Positions 16,362-24,451 are shown, numbered from the stretch's first letter. The stretch is DNA of 34,298 nt from Bacillota bacterium (GCA_020161295.1 JAIUOA010000022.1:1-34298), one strand, 5' to 3'. Notes: a model not told the origin generated them from the letters alone. Numbers and translations: made by a program.

Positions 16362-17117
16362 CTATTCGCCAATTTTTCGACCCTGAATCTCAGCGGGCAA
16401 CGTGCCTTTATAGTAGAGTGCACCATCCTCGACACGAAGCTCCTGAATCTCGAATCCTTCTGTGCTCGCGAGAACTGTGTTGACAAACTGTAGCACTTCT
16501 TCTTCAACCCTGGCGACCACTTCAGCACTCATGGCGATTTGACCGACTTTCAGCGATTCTATATGGATGCTGACGCTTTTATCTGTGGTTCGTGCCAATG
16601 TACCTGAGGCATAGACCGGCTTGTTCGCCGCCACGTTCGTGATAAAGTTCACCACTGTGTCTGAAATACTGCTGGTGGAAGCCACTGACGCGTACCAAAA
16701 GCCACTGGCCATTTTGTCTGATGGTAAAAGGATCATGTTCTGTTCTTTAATGAAATCGATAAAGTTTTCGGTTAACTTAAAGCTCATCTCACCTTTCTGA
16801 TCGCCGATAAACGCCACTTTGAAGTCGGATATCGGACCGCCCTCGGTATTGGCCTTATCGATGATGGCGCTCATCTCCGAGTTGGTGAAGGATGCGTCCA
16901 CAGGCACTTCGCCCGTGGCGGTGTAATCATTTTTCGCTAATGTGATCAAATTGACCTCGCGGATGTCTGCGATTTGCACGCCTGATTTTTGCATAGCGCT
17001 ATCATAATCCGCCTCATTCCAGGTGACATCCACTTTCTTACCAGTATTAAGTGCCACGTAAACACCTGCAACTGCAATGATGATCACCACTAAAAGTCCC
17101 ACTAAGACTTTTTTCAT
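16362..17117 (-). CDS. membrane-anchored protein of unknown function
   Basis: I do not recognise this 251-residue protein. One hydrophobic segment lies at residues 4-24 right after MKK, without an obvious lipobox, so it is probably anchored with the rest outside. The remainder is soluble, with alternating hydrophobic residues that suggest beta strands. A stretch near 76-117 (DASFTNSEMSAII ... GEMSFKLTENFIDFI) and a C-terminal helix plus strand (VEEEVLQFVNTVL, LYYKGTLPAEI) recall small lipid-binding or sensor-like extracellular domains, but this is only an impression. GGAGGGGG lies 6 bases before the ATG. The gene is divergent from fliB. No terminator is visible in the 4 bases separating it from the deacetylase gene. 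Confidence 0.7.
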   Translation of the reverse strand: MKKVLVGLLVVIIIAVAGVYVALNTGKKVDVTWNEADYDSAMQKSGVQIADIREVNLITLAKNDYTATGEVPVDASFTNSEMSAIIDKANTEGGPISDFKVAFIGDQKGEMSFKLTENFIDFIKEQNMILLPSDKMASGFWYASVASTSSISDTVVNFITNVAANKPVYASGTLARTTDKSVSIHIESLKVGQIAMSAEVVARVEEEVLQFVNTVLASTEGFEIQELRVEDGALYYKGTLPAEIQGRKIGE

Positions 17118-17201
17118 AGGTACCCCCTCCTATAAATGACGATTATAAAACTGATTAATATATACCCTAATTTAGAAATCAATAACGCGAAGTGAGGTCA
17201 A

Positions 17202-18344
17202 ATGAAAATTCCACACTATTTACAAACGTTCAAATGCATCGGTGGTGCCTGTGAGGACAATTGCTGTATCGGTTGGGACGTGGATATCGACCAATCCACC
17301 TATGAAAAATATCAAAGAGTCACTCAGCCAGTAATGAAACGCGAGTTTCATCGCTATGTGAAAAAAAACCCGCATATGGTGCATCCATCGATAAATTATG
17401 CCTTTGTCGTTTTGACTGAAGAAAAAAAGTGTTCGTTTTTAAACGCTGACCACCTTTGCATGATTCAAAAACACCTCGGCGAAACGTATTTATCTAATGT
17501 CTGCGATAGTTTTCCTCGCATAACCAATCGCATCGACGGCAATACAGAGCGATTTGCTACAGCTTCATGTCCAGAAGTGGCGAGGATGCTCGTATTTGAA
17601 CCGGAGGCGATGAATTTAGTTGAGGTAGCAGAGCCGCATCATATGCCTTTAATTACCTATGATCTTAAGCAAAATGCTAAAAACTACCGAGGCAAGCTAC
17701 TTCAGCATTTATTAGTCGTAAGAAATCGCTGTGTCCGGTTTGTCGATGAAGAGGAGGATCTTATGGTGGCCCTCTATAAAATGGGGCATTATTTGACCCA
17801 TTTGGCCACACTTGAGATGAATGGCACACTCAATCTGATGAATAACTGGAAAGCCCCACTCATCGGATCCAATAGGCTTCACCGATTCCCTTTCATTTTG
17901 CCTATCCAGGAGGAACTAATCCGTCAGTTGATGGCGTTGGGAATTAGCGACAGCCCTAGATATGTCGAACTGACGGAACGTGCAGAAAAGGGCGATTTAA
18001 TCAAGGGAGCGTCACGACTTGAACAGGTGTTGACAGAACATCCACATGTGCTGAAGAATTACTTTAAGAATCATCTTTATAAGAACCTTTTTCCTTTCTC
18101 TGAGGGTGCCAATGTAGAAGAGGGCTATCAGCTACTACTCGTTCGCTATGGGATCATAATAAGGCAGCTTATGGGGTTAGCGGGCTCAGATTCAGCTTTT
18201 GGACTGAATGAAATTGCGGAATACCTTCAGGTTTTTTCAAAAGTGATTGAACACCATAAACACTTTGAAACTGAAATGGCAATGACTTTAAAGAAAAAGA
18301 GAATCCGATTAATGCGCGATTTACTGGAAGTTCCTAAGGTATAA
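17202..18344 (+). CDS. fliB: FliB-like lysine-N-methylase
   Basis: A 380-residue protein of the FliB family, first described as the enzyme that N-methylates lysines of Salmonella flagellin. The conserved cysteines are present: C12, C17, C21 and C22 in FKCIGGACEDNCCIGWDVD, then C77, C86, C101 and C123 (SNVCDSFPR and TASCPEV), which probably bind an iron-sulfur cluster. The following helical ~250 residues are typical. No flagellin or flagellar gene lies in the window, so the substrate is open. It begins a run of seven co-directional genes; GAGG lies upstream of the ATG. Confidence 0.88.
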   Translation: MKIPHYLQTFKCIGGACEDNCCIGWDVDIDQSTYEKYQRVTQPVMKREFHRYVKKNPHMVHPSINYAFVVLTEEKKCSFLNADHLCMIQKHLGETYLSNVCDSFPRITNRIDGNTERFATASCPEVARMLVFEPEAMNLVEVAEPHHMPLITYDLKQNAKNYRGKLLQHLLVVRNRCVRFVDEEEDLMVALYKMGHYLTHLATLEMNGTLNLMNNWKAPLIGSNRLHRFPFILPIQEELIRQLMALGISDSPRYVELTERAEKGDLIKGASRLEQVLTEHPHVLKNYFKNHLYKNLFPFSEGANVEEGYQLLLVRYGIIIRQLMGLAGSDSAFGLNEIAEYLQVFSKVIEHHKHFETEMAMTLKKKRIRLMRDLLEVPKV

Positions 18345-18367
18345 ACCAAGAGGGTGGAAGTTGAGCC

Positions 18368-19576
18368 ATGAGAATATTAATTGTTGAAGATAGTCGCATC
18401 AATCAGTTTATTGCGAGAGATACTTTAATTAAATATAACATCCCATGCGATATCGAGTTTGCCATGGACGGAGAGGCCGCACTCGAACACATTTACACGC
18501 ATACCATCGACCTGGTGCTTTTAGACATCATCATGCCTAAGATGACTGGATTACAAGTGCTAGAGCAGCTTCACCAAATTAAGTTTGTGGATCCACCTAA
18601 GGTCATCATGCTAACCACCATTAGTGATGCTAAAATTCTCAAGGCATGTTTCGACTTAGGCGCAGTAGATTATATCAAAAGGCCATTTGAGGAAATGGAC
18701 TTTGTTTCCAGAGTCAATTCCACGATAAGAGATATTGAAAATGAAAACGCCATGCGACAAGCTAAAATCATGCTTGAATCGCAAAACGCGAAACTTCTGG
18801 AAGTAAACGAAACCTTAAAAGAAACACAATATCATCTGGTTCAAAAGGAAAAGCTGGTGGCCATCGGGGAACTTGCCGCTGGTATCGCACACGAAATCAA
18901 TAATCCCCTCGCGTTCGTCATCAGTAATTTTACAAATATCAAGCAATATGTGGATCGTTTTAAGACCTTTATAGACGCATCTATGGATCTGACGAACCAA
19001 CATGATGATTTATCGAAATTTAAAGAGGCGATGCTTATCAAATGGCGCGAGCTCGACATGGCGTTCGTATTCGAAGATTTTCCAGAGCTCATCGTGGATT
19101 CTCAGAAAGGTTTGGATCGGGTTGCAAAAATCGTCAGCAGCATGCGTAACTTTGCTCGATTATCTGATGAAAATTATTTTGAGTACGTGGACATCAATGA
19201 GCTACTGGATGAAGTGCTCATCGTGGTTAATAATGAGGTCAAGTATATCGCAACGGTGCAAAAAGAGTTTAATCCTTGTCCGCCTGTCTACTGTAATAAA
19301 GGTCAAATTGAGCAGGTATTCGTGAACCTGATCATCAATGCGGCACATGCCATCAAAAGTAATGACGAAGCACATCTCAGCAATATTTTCGACCCGTTTT
19401 TCACCACGAAACCTGTGGGACAGGGGACTGGCCTAGGTCTCAGTATTTCCCATAACATCGTCGTGGACAAACATCATGGTCGTATAAGCGTCGATAGTAA
19501 AGTGGGATTAGGGACGTGTTTTACCATAGAAATTCCTTATCGATATGAAGAAATCAACTTGGAGGAGAATACATGA
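18368..19576 (+). CDS. receiver domain-histidine kinase fusion lacking the G1 box
   Basis: A 402-residue cytoplasmic protein with the order receiver, kinase. The receiver covers 1-122, with E7/D8, the phosphoacceptor D53 in LLDIIMPKMTG, and K104. A coiled region (125-165) leads to the H-box with His175 in GIAHEINNPLAFV. The ATPase domain has the N-box (QVFVNLIINAAHAI, 316-329), the F-box FDPFFTTKP (341-349) and the G2 box GTGLGLSIS (353-361). However, residues 330-337 run straight from KSN to DEAHL; the roughly 30 residues carrying the G1 box (DNGxGI type) are missing. Without it ATP binding should be impaired. The reading frame is intact and the gene overlaps plsC by 4 bases, so it is still translated. 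Target unknown. Confidence 0.88.
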   Translation: MRILIVEDSRINQFIARDTLIKYNIPCDIEFAMDGEAALEHIYTHTIDLVLLDIIMPKMTGLQVLEQLHQIKFVDPPKVIMLTTISDAKILKACFDLGAVDYIKRPFEEMDFVSRVNSTIRDIENENAMRQAKIMLESQNAKLLEVNETLKETQYHLVQKEKLVAIGELAAGIAHEINNPLAFVISNFTNIKQYVDRFKTFIDASMDLTNQHDDLSKFKEAMLIKWRELDMAFVFEDFPELIVDSQKGLDRVAKIVSSMRNFARLSDENYFEYVDINELLDEVLIVVNNEVKYIATVQKEFNPCPPVYCNKGQIEQVFVNLIINAAHAIKSNDEAHLSNIFDPFFTTKPVGQGTGLGLSISHNIVVDKHHGRISVDSKVGLGTCFTIEIPYRYEEINLEENT

Positions 19577-20280
19577 TTCGTACACTTATTTGGTTTACTT
19601 TTTTTTGGGTTAAGCTCATTTTTTATATACCAAGCTATATCAAAGCTGGGAAAATGGCGGATGGTGTTGCTAGAGCAGAATTTGCAGATCAAAAGGCCCG
19701 TGAATGGATGGGCGATTTACTGAAGCTTGCCGGATGTACGGTTTCAGTAGAAGGGATAGAGAATGTACCGGATGATCGCGCAGTGTTATTCGTCTCGAAT
19801 CACCAAAGCAACTTCGATATTCCACTGATGTTGACACAAATACCAGGTAAAAAGGGATTCATCGCAAAAATTGAAACACTGAAATTACCCATCGTTCGTG
19901 ATTGGATGCGATATATGAATTGTGTTTTCATGGACCGTTCGGATATAAGAAAGCAAGTGAAATCCATCACAGAAGGCGTTCAAATCTTAAAGTCGGGGCA
20001 TTCCATGGTATTGTTTCCAGAGGGAACTAGAAGTCCGGATGGCGCTTTACTGGAGTTCAAACCAGGGGGCATGAAGCTCGCTACTAAATCAGGGGTCCCC
20101 ATCGTTCCAGTGGCCATCAATGGTTCGATGAACCTCATGAAGAAGGGAACGCTTAAAATCACCCCTGCGCATGTCACGATTAAAATTGCACCGTGCATCG
20201 AGATGACGGAAGAAATGAACCGTGAAACGGTAAAATTAAACGAACATGTTAAATCGATTATAGAATCTATGTTGATCTGA
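19573..20280 (+). CDS. plsC: 1-acyl-sn-glycerol-3-phosphate acyltransferase
   Basis: A 235-residue membrane-associated acyltransferase that makes phosphatidic acid from lysophosphatidic acid. An N-terminal hydrophobic segment (about 5-20) anchors it. The HX4D motif is NHQSNFD near 76-82, followed by a KKGFIAK segment, the FPEGTRSPDG motif near 148-157, and VPVAING near 176-182. Its ATG overlaps the stop of the upstream kinase gene (ATGA), with GGAGGAG before it. Full length. Confidence 0.93.
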   Translation: MIRTLIWFTFFWVKLIFYIPSYIKAGKMADGVARAEFADQKAREWMGDLLKLAGCTVSVEGIENVPDDRAVLFVSNHQSNFDIPLMLTQIPGKKGFIAKIETLKLPIVRDWMRYMNCVFMDRSDIRKQVKSITEGVQILKSGHSMVLFPEGTRSPDGALLEFKPGGMKLATKSGVPIVPVAINGSMNLMKKGTLKITPAHVTIKIAPCIEMTEEMNRETVKLNEHVKSIIESMLI

Positions 20281-20307
20281 TTTTAGGATGACAGTAAGGA
20301 GACTTTA

Positions 20308-21615
20308 GTGAAGCTTTTAATTAAAGACGCATTTGTTATAACCATGACTTCGAAAGACTCCCCCGTGGTTTGTAGGGACATCGCTATTGAGGAGGGGATG
20401 ATCTCTCATATCGGAGAAGTGCCAAGTGCATTTATCCCGGATAAAATTATCGATGGAACGGGCCATATTGCCATGCCTGGGCTTATTAATGCCCACACGC
20501 ACATGGCCATGTCGCTGCTTCGAAATTATGCAGATGATTTACCATTAATGGAGTGGCTTAGTGAAAAGATTTGGCCAGTTGAAGGCCATTTAAATGGTGA
20601 AGCCGTATATGCAGGAACGCTTTTATCGTTGGTTGAGCTTATTCGATCAGGTGTAACGACGTATCGCGATATGTATTTTTATATGGAAGACGTCGCGAGG
20701 GCGACGGAAGCGGTGGGATTGCGTGCCGTTTTAGGATTGGGCATGGTTGGTGTGACGGATCCGGAGCAAAAGCTGTTAAGCCAAACCAAGGCGTTTTTTC
20801 ATCACTGGCATTTGTCCTGCGATGGAAGAATACGTGTAGAAGTAGCCCCGCATGCACCCTATACCTGCTCGGATGACTATTTAAAGGCGGCTTTTGAGCT
20901 TTCCCAATCGCTGGAGACGACGATGCATATTCACTTATCAGAAAGCCTTTCTGAAGTTAAAGCATCCTATGACACGCATGGTGTATCTCCTGTTAAGCAT
21001 TTGGAAGATTTGGGTGTCCTTAATAAGCATGTCAGTGCTGCGCATTGTGTTCATATCGATCAAAAAGACATAGAGATTCTTAAACAGCATGGCGTCAGCG
21101 TTCTCTATAATCCAAGCAGTAACCTTAAGCTCGGCAATGGGTTTGCACCGATTGCTCAGCTAATGGAAGCGGGGGTAAATGTGGCCATCGGTACGGATGG
21201 TAGCGCATCGAACAACAACCTTAACCTGTTTGAAGAGCTTCATTTAGCGGCACTGGTGAATAAAGGCGTTACTGGAGATCCCACAGCCTTACCTGCCTAT
21301 AAGGTGCTTGAAATTGCGACGATAAACGGCGCTAAGGCGCTCGGCATCGATCACCTCGTCGGGACGCTTGAGGTGGGCAAACGCGCGGATCTTATCCTGA
21401 TCGATTTGGAGAAGCCGCATTTGGTACCGCATCATGATTTAGTTTCAGCAGTTGTTTATTCCGCTGCAGCCACTGATGTGAGCCACGTGATATGTGATGG
21501 TGTGGTGCTGATGGAGGACTATGAATTTACCTGTCTCGATGAGAAGAACGTTATGACGCAGGCGAAGCTAGAAGCTTCTAAATTAATAAAAAGGCACAAA
21601 GGGGGAGTGGAATGA
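20308..21615 (+). CDS. mtaD: 5'-methylthioadenosine / S-adenosylhomocysteine deaminase
   Basis: A 435-residue amidohydrolase that converts the adenine of MTA, SAH (and in some homologues 5'-deoxyadenosine) to hypoxanthine, giving the inosine form plus ammonia. Metal ligands are H63 and H65 in NAHTHMAMS, with HIHLSES, AHCVHID and GTDGSASNN following in the expected order. The LLRNYADDLPLMEWL stretch is typical of this subgroup. It starts at GTG with AAGGAG 6 bases upstream. It overlaps mtnA by 4 bases and is followed by the phosphorylase and aldolase genes, so all four should act in one salvage route. Confidence 0.92.
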   Translation: MKLLIKDAFVITMTSKDSPVVCRDIAIEEGMISHIGEVPSAFIPDKIIDGTGHIAMPGLINAHTHMAMSLLRNYADDLPLMEWLSEKIWPVEGHLNGEAVYAGTLLSLVELIRSGVTTYRDMYFYMEDVARATEAVGLRAVLGLGMVGVTDPEQKLLSQTKAFFHHWHLSCDGRIRVEVAPHAPYTCSDDYLKAAFELSQSLETTMHIHLSESLSEVKASYDTHGVSPVKHLEDLGVLNKHVSAAHCVHIDQKDIEILKQHGVSVLYNPSSNLKLGNGFAPIAQLMEAGVNVAIGTDGSASNNNLNLFEELHLAALVNKGVTGDPTALPAYKVLEIATINGAKALGIDHLVGTLEVGKRADLILIDLEKPHLVPHHDLVSAVVYSAAATDVSHVICDGVVLMEDYEFTCLDEKNVMTQAKLEASKLIKRHKGGVE

Positions 21616-22640
21616 GTGCATTTAAAGCAGTAGATTATAAAGACGACGTTTTGATTTTACTCGATCAAAGAAAGCTCCCAGTTGAAAAAAACTATGTGGA
21701 GATTCGCACCTTAGAGGAAGTGGTACATGCCATTAAGGACATGATCGTCAGAGGAGCACCTGCAATAGGCGCGACAGCGGCATTTGGAATGCTAATCGGT
21801 GCGAATGCACTGGGAAAGGACCTCAGTTTTGATACCCTTCAAGAGGTGAAGGTCACTTTAGACGCCAGCAGGCCAACTGCAGTAAATTTGATGTGGGCGA
21901 CAGCGCGTATTATGGATGCTGTGTCAAAAGCACGCCCAGAGGATTATCGTGCAGTGGTAAACGCTGAAGCATGGGCCATCTATAATGAAGATGCGGCGTC
22001 TTGCAAGCAAATGGCAGTGTATGGCAACACGTTGGTGAACGAAGGGGACACGATCCTCACCCACTGTAATACGGGGGCATTGGCTACAGTGGCTTATGGA
22101 ACGGCTCTAGGTGTCATCAGAGAAGCCCATTTCACCGGAAAAAACATTAAAGTGTTTGCGGATGAAACGCGTCCGAGATTACAAGGGGCAAGACTTACTG
22201 CATGGGAACTCATGGAAGAGGGGATACCTTCGACCTTGATTCCAGACAGTGTTGCAGCGACATTAATTCGAGATGGTAAAATCGATAAGATTTTCGTCGG
22301 TGCAGATCGCATCGCAGGTAATGGCGATACGGCGAACAAAATCGGCACCTTTATGCTGTCGGTACTAGCAAAAGCGTATCATGTGCCCTTCTTTATCGTA
22401 GCACCTACCACCACCATCGATTTTGATATGGCGGATGGCTCTTATATAGAAATCGAGTCGCGGGATGCGACTGAGGTGACGCATATCGATGGAATTATGG
22501 TGGCGCCTGAAGGGATGGCTGTGTATAATCCAGCCTTTGATGTGACACCTAACGAAAACATCACGGGCATCGTTACAGAGAAGGGGATTTTATATCCGCC
22601 TTATGTGGAAGCCATTATGCGCATCAGGGACATCAAATAG
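21612..22640 (+). CDS. mtnA: S-methyl-5-thioribose-1-phosphate isomerase
   Basis: A 342-residue enzyme that turns the ring sugar methylthioribose-1-phosphate into the ketose methylthioribulose-1-phosphate. Family motifs are RGAPAIGATAAFGM near 46-59, the catalytic Cys in HCNTGALAT, DETRPRLQGARLTAWEL and the catalytic Asp in GADRIAGNGDTANKIGT, which separate it from the eIF2B-like paralogues. The start ATG overlaps the mtaD stop (ATGA), showing translational coupling. 5-deoxyribose-1-phosphate is a known alternative substrate of such enzymes. Confidence 0.95.
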   Translation: MSAFKAVDYKDDVLILLDQRKLPVEKNYVEIRTLEEVVHAIKDMIVRGAPAIGATAAFGMLIGANALGKDLSFDTLQEVKVTLDASRPTAVNLMWATARIMDAVSKARPEDYRAVVNAEAWAIYNEDAASCKQMAVYGNTLVNEGDTILTHCNTGALATVAYGTALGVIREAHFTGKNIKVFADETRPRLQGARLTAWELMEEGIPSTLIPDSVAATLIRDGKIDKIFVGADRIAGNGDTANKIGTFMLSVLAKAYHVPFFIVAPTTTIDFDMADGSYIEIESRDATEVTHIDGIMVAPEGMAVYNPAFDVTPNENITGIVTEKGILYPPYVEAIMRIRDIK

Positions 22641-22648
22641 GAGGCTAT

Positions 22649-23422
22649 ATGAACCGAAAAGCAATCATCGGTGGAACAGGTGTTTATGACGTAATGGAGG
22701 GGGCTACGACGCAATCCATCGTCACGGCTTACGGAGACGTGTCTTACGATTTAGTGAAAATAGGGGATACGGAAGTGATTTTTCTCGCACGTCATGGGAA
22801 AGAGCATAATCTACCGCCACATAAAATCAATTATCGCGCCAATATGATGGCATTAAAAATGCTTGAGGTGGATGAGATAATGGCCATTTGTGCTGTTGGC
22901 TCCATGAATGATGCCTATGAACCTGGCGATATCGTGGTTATAAACGATTTTATGGATTTTACGAAAAACCGCATCCAGACGTTTTTTGATGGCGACACGG
23001 AGAGGGTTGCCCACGTGGAGATGACCGATCCTTATTGTAACCGCCTTCGCGGAATGCTGGTTGATGGATTCGAAGCACATGCGCTAAATTGCAAGGGAAA
23101 CGCTGTGTATGTCTGTACTGAAGGCCCGCGATTCGAAACCGCAGCTGAAATCAGAATGTACCGTCAGCTTGGTGGCGATGTGGTGGGAATGACCAATATT
23201 CCCGAAAGTGTGCTGGCCAAGGAACTCGGAATATGCTATGCTGCTGTAGGCGTCATCACCAATTGGTGCACAGGAATCGAAGGGAAAGCAATCGCAGGCC
23301 ATCAGATTACGGCATCCATGAATCAAAACAAGGAAAAGCTGACCCGATTGTTTTTAGAGCTATTGAGCCGGACAGAGACGGCGCAATCATGTAAGTGTCA
23401 GCAATCATTGATCATCGTTTAG
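22649..23422 (+). CDS. MTA/MTI phosphorylase family protein, predicted 6-oxopurine (methylthioinosine) type
   Basis: A 257-residue member of the MTAP/PNP family that cleaves the nucleoside with phosphate to a sugar-1-phosphate plus base. Visible are GGTGVYD near 8-14, the phosphate-site RHG near 48-50, PPHKINYRAN, and the base and ribose site TEGPRFETAAEI with GMTNIPES. Where human MTAP has ATDYD, with an Asp reading the adenine amino group, this protein has ITNWC; Asn at this place is what purine nucleoside phosphorylase uses for hypoxanthine and guanine. I infer preference for methylthioinosine, matching the deaminase two genes upstream. The C-terminal tail is Cys-containing and unconserved. 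GGAGG precedes the ATG; 8 bases after mtnA. Confidence 0.85.
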   Translation: MNRKAIIGGTGVYDVMEGATTQSIVTAYGDVSYDLVKIGDTEVIFLARHGKEHNLPPHKINYRANMMALKMLEVDEIMAICAVGSMNDAYEPGDIVVINDFMDFTKNRIQTFFDGDTERVAHVEMTDPYCNRLRGMLVDGFEAHALNCKGNAVYVCTEGPRFETAAEIRMYRQLGGDVVGMTNIPESVLAKELGICYAAVGVITNWCTGIEGKAIAGHQITASMNQNKEKLTRLFLELLSRTETAQSCKCQQSLIIV

Positions 23423-23431
23423 GAGAATATC

Positions 23432-24085
23432 ATGTCGTTAAAACATCAAATAGCACGGAAAGAAATTATTGAGGCAGGGCTTTTAATCTTAAAAACAGCA
23501 CTCGTATACGGCACATGGGGAAATGTCAGCGTTAGGATACCTGACGAAGACCTCATCGCCATCACACCTTCCGGTGTGGATTATGAAAAGCTTCAGCCAG
23601 AAAACATCCCCATCATCGACCTTGAAGGGAACCTTATCGATGGCAACATGAAGCCGTCGATCGAGCTTCCTCTGCACATCGAAATCTATAAAAACAGACC
23701 AGACGTTTTCGCCATCGTTCACACCCATTCGGTACACTGTACGGCCATGGCCATCGCGAGAAAGCCTATTCCAGCATCCTGTGAAGACTTGATCCAGGTG
23801 ACAGGTGGTGAGGTGCGTGTTTCAGAGTACCGTCTACCGGGATCTCAGGACTTAGGAGCGGTAGTGGTAAAAGCGCTGGAGGGAAGACAAGCGGTGCTTA
23901 TGGCCAACCACGGGTTACTAGCAGCTGGCAACACACTTAAGGAAGCCATGAAAATCGCTCAAATTTGTGAAAAATCTGCACAGGCGACGCTATTGGCAGC
24001 TAACATAGGCGGGTCTGTGTCGCTTAGTGACGAGGATTGCACGTTTATGCGTGATTTTTATGTTAACAAATACGGACAACGGTAA
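23432..24085 (+). CDS. class II aldolase (fuculose-phosphate aldolase family), probable 5-thio/5-deoxyribulose-1-phosphate aldolase
   Basis: A 217-residue zinc aldolase of the FucA/AraD/RhaD fold. Features are TWGNVSVR near 28-35, TPSGVDY at 45-51, KPSIE with the catalytic Glu78, zinc ligands H97 and H99 in HTHSVH and H160 in NHGLLAAG. The family cleaves ketose-1-phosphates to DHAP and an aldehyde. Position directly after mtaD-mtnA-phosphorylase points to methylthioribulose-1-phosphate and/or 5-deoxyribulose-1-phosphate as substrate, as in the DHAP shunt described in Rhodospirillum rubrum and Bacillus thuringiensis. The alternative is L-fuculose-phosphate aldolase, but no fucose genes are nearby. 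MtnB, a related dehydratase, is also a possible homologue. AGGAG precedes the ATG. Confidence 0.85.
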   Translation: MSLKHQIARKEIIEAGLLILKTALVYGTWGNVSVRIPDEDLIAITPSGVDYEKLQPENIPIIDLEGNLIDGNMKPSIELPLHIEIYKNRPDVFAIVHTHSVHCTAMAIARKPIPASCEDLIQVTGGEVRVSEYRLPGSQDLGAVVVKALEGRQAVLMANHGLLAAGNTLKEAMKIAQICEKSAQATLLAANIGGSVSLSDEDCTFMRDFYVNKYGQR

Positions 24086-24138
24086 ATGGTTCGAAGCGCA
24101 TCGAATTATTACAAGCATGTGACAAATTTAAAAACCAG

Positions 24139-24167
24139 TTGCGCATATAAAAAAATTGATATATTCT
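24139..24167 (+). promoter_or_regulatory. probable promoter of the ABC exporter leader
   Basis: TTGCGC (24139-24144) and TATTCT (24162-24167) with a 17-base spacer. A transcript would start near 24174, about 60 bases before the small ORF. The same -35 (TTGCGC) recurs upstream of lysC. Confidence 0.45.
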
Positions 24168-24233
24168 ATTTTTAGAGCAAAACTTCGACAGGCGAAGAAG
24201 AATTGCTAAATTCAAAGAAGGAGGTTGTAAACG

Positions 24234-24350
24234 ATGATGATACTCAGCATTAGAAGTAACAAAAAAGCATCAAATGCATTTGGAAGCGCTATCAGTGCGC
24301 CCACTGCACAACTCAATACGTTTATAGCCTGCGGAATAATCAAAGCGTAA
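24234..24350 (+). CDS. 38-residue leader peptide candidate upstream of the ABC exporter
   Basis: A short ORF, ATG to TAA, with a strong ribosome site AAGGAGG 9 bases upstream (24218-24224). It encodes MMILSIRSNKKASNAF followed by 22 residues ending in FIACGIIKA. It has no family I know. It is followed 18 bases later by an intrinsic terminator and then a second one before the ABC genes. Bases 24327-24334 (GCCTGCGG, codons for Ala-Cys-Gly) can pair with 24371-24378 (CCACAGGC), the 5' arm of the first terminator, 7 of 8 positions. This is the arrangement of a translated attenuator, as with bmrB before bmrCD in B. subtilis. A secreted peptide exported by the ABC genes is the alternative; there is no typical double-Gly leader. 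Confidence 0.65.
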   Translation: MMILSIRSNKKASNAFGSAISAPTAQLNTFIACGIIKA

Positions 24351-24368
24351 CATTTGAAACGATTGATT

Positions 24369-24400
24369 AACCACAGGCATATGTCTGTGGTTTTTATTTT
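24369..24400 (+). terminator. first intrinsic terminator (attenuator) in the exporter leader
   Basis: AACCACAG (24369-24376) pairs with CTGTGGTT (24385-24392); the stem can extend through a G-T pair. It is followed by TTTTTATTTT. It lies 18 bases after the stop codon of the small ORF. Confidence 0.85.
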
Positions 24401-24451
24401 GATGAATCAGCGCAGAAGGTTTTTTTGAGCCTTACGTCCGATGTACTGAAT

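Noticed and set aside
20308..22640. mtaD and mtnA as parts of the standard oxygen-dependent methionine salvage pathway.
   Set aside because: The downstream enzymes of that pathway (mtnB/C/D or mtnW/X) are absent here and the neighbour is an aldolase; the DHAP-type ending is more consistent.
24091..24106. Weak hairpin TTCGA/TCGAA after the aldolase gene as a terminator.
   Set aside because: The stem is only 5 bp and no T tract follows.
24234..24350. Small ORF as a bacteriocin precursor exported by the ABC genes.
   Set aside because: No double-Gly or other leader motif, no peptidase domain on either ABC subunit and no modification or immunity gene nearby; the attenuator reading explains the hairpins better. 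Not fully excluded.
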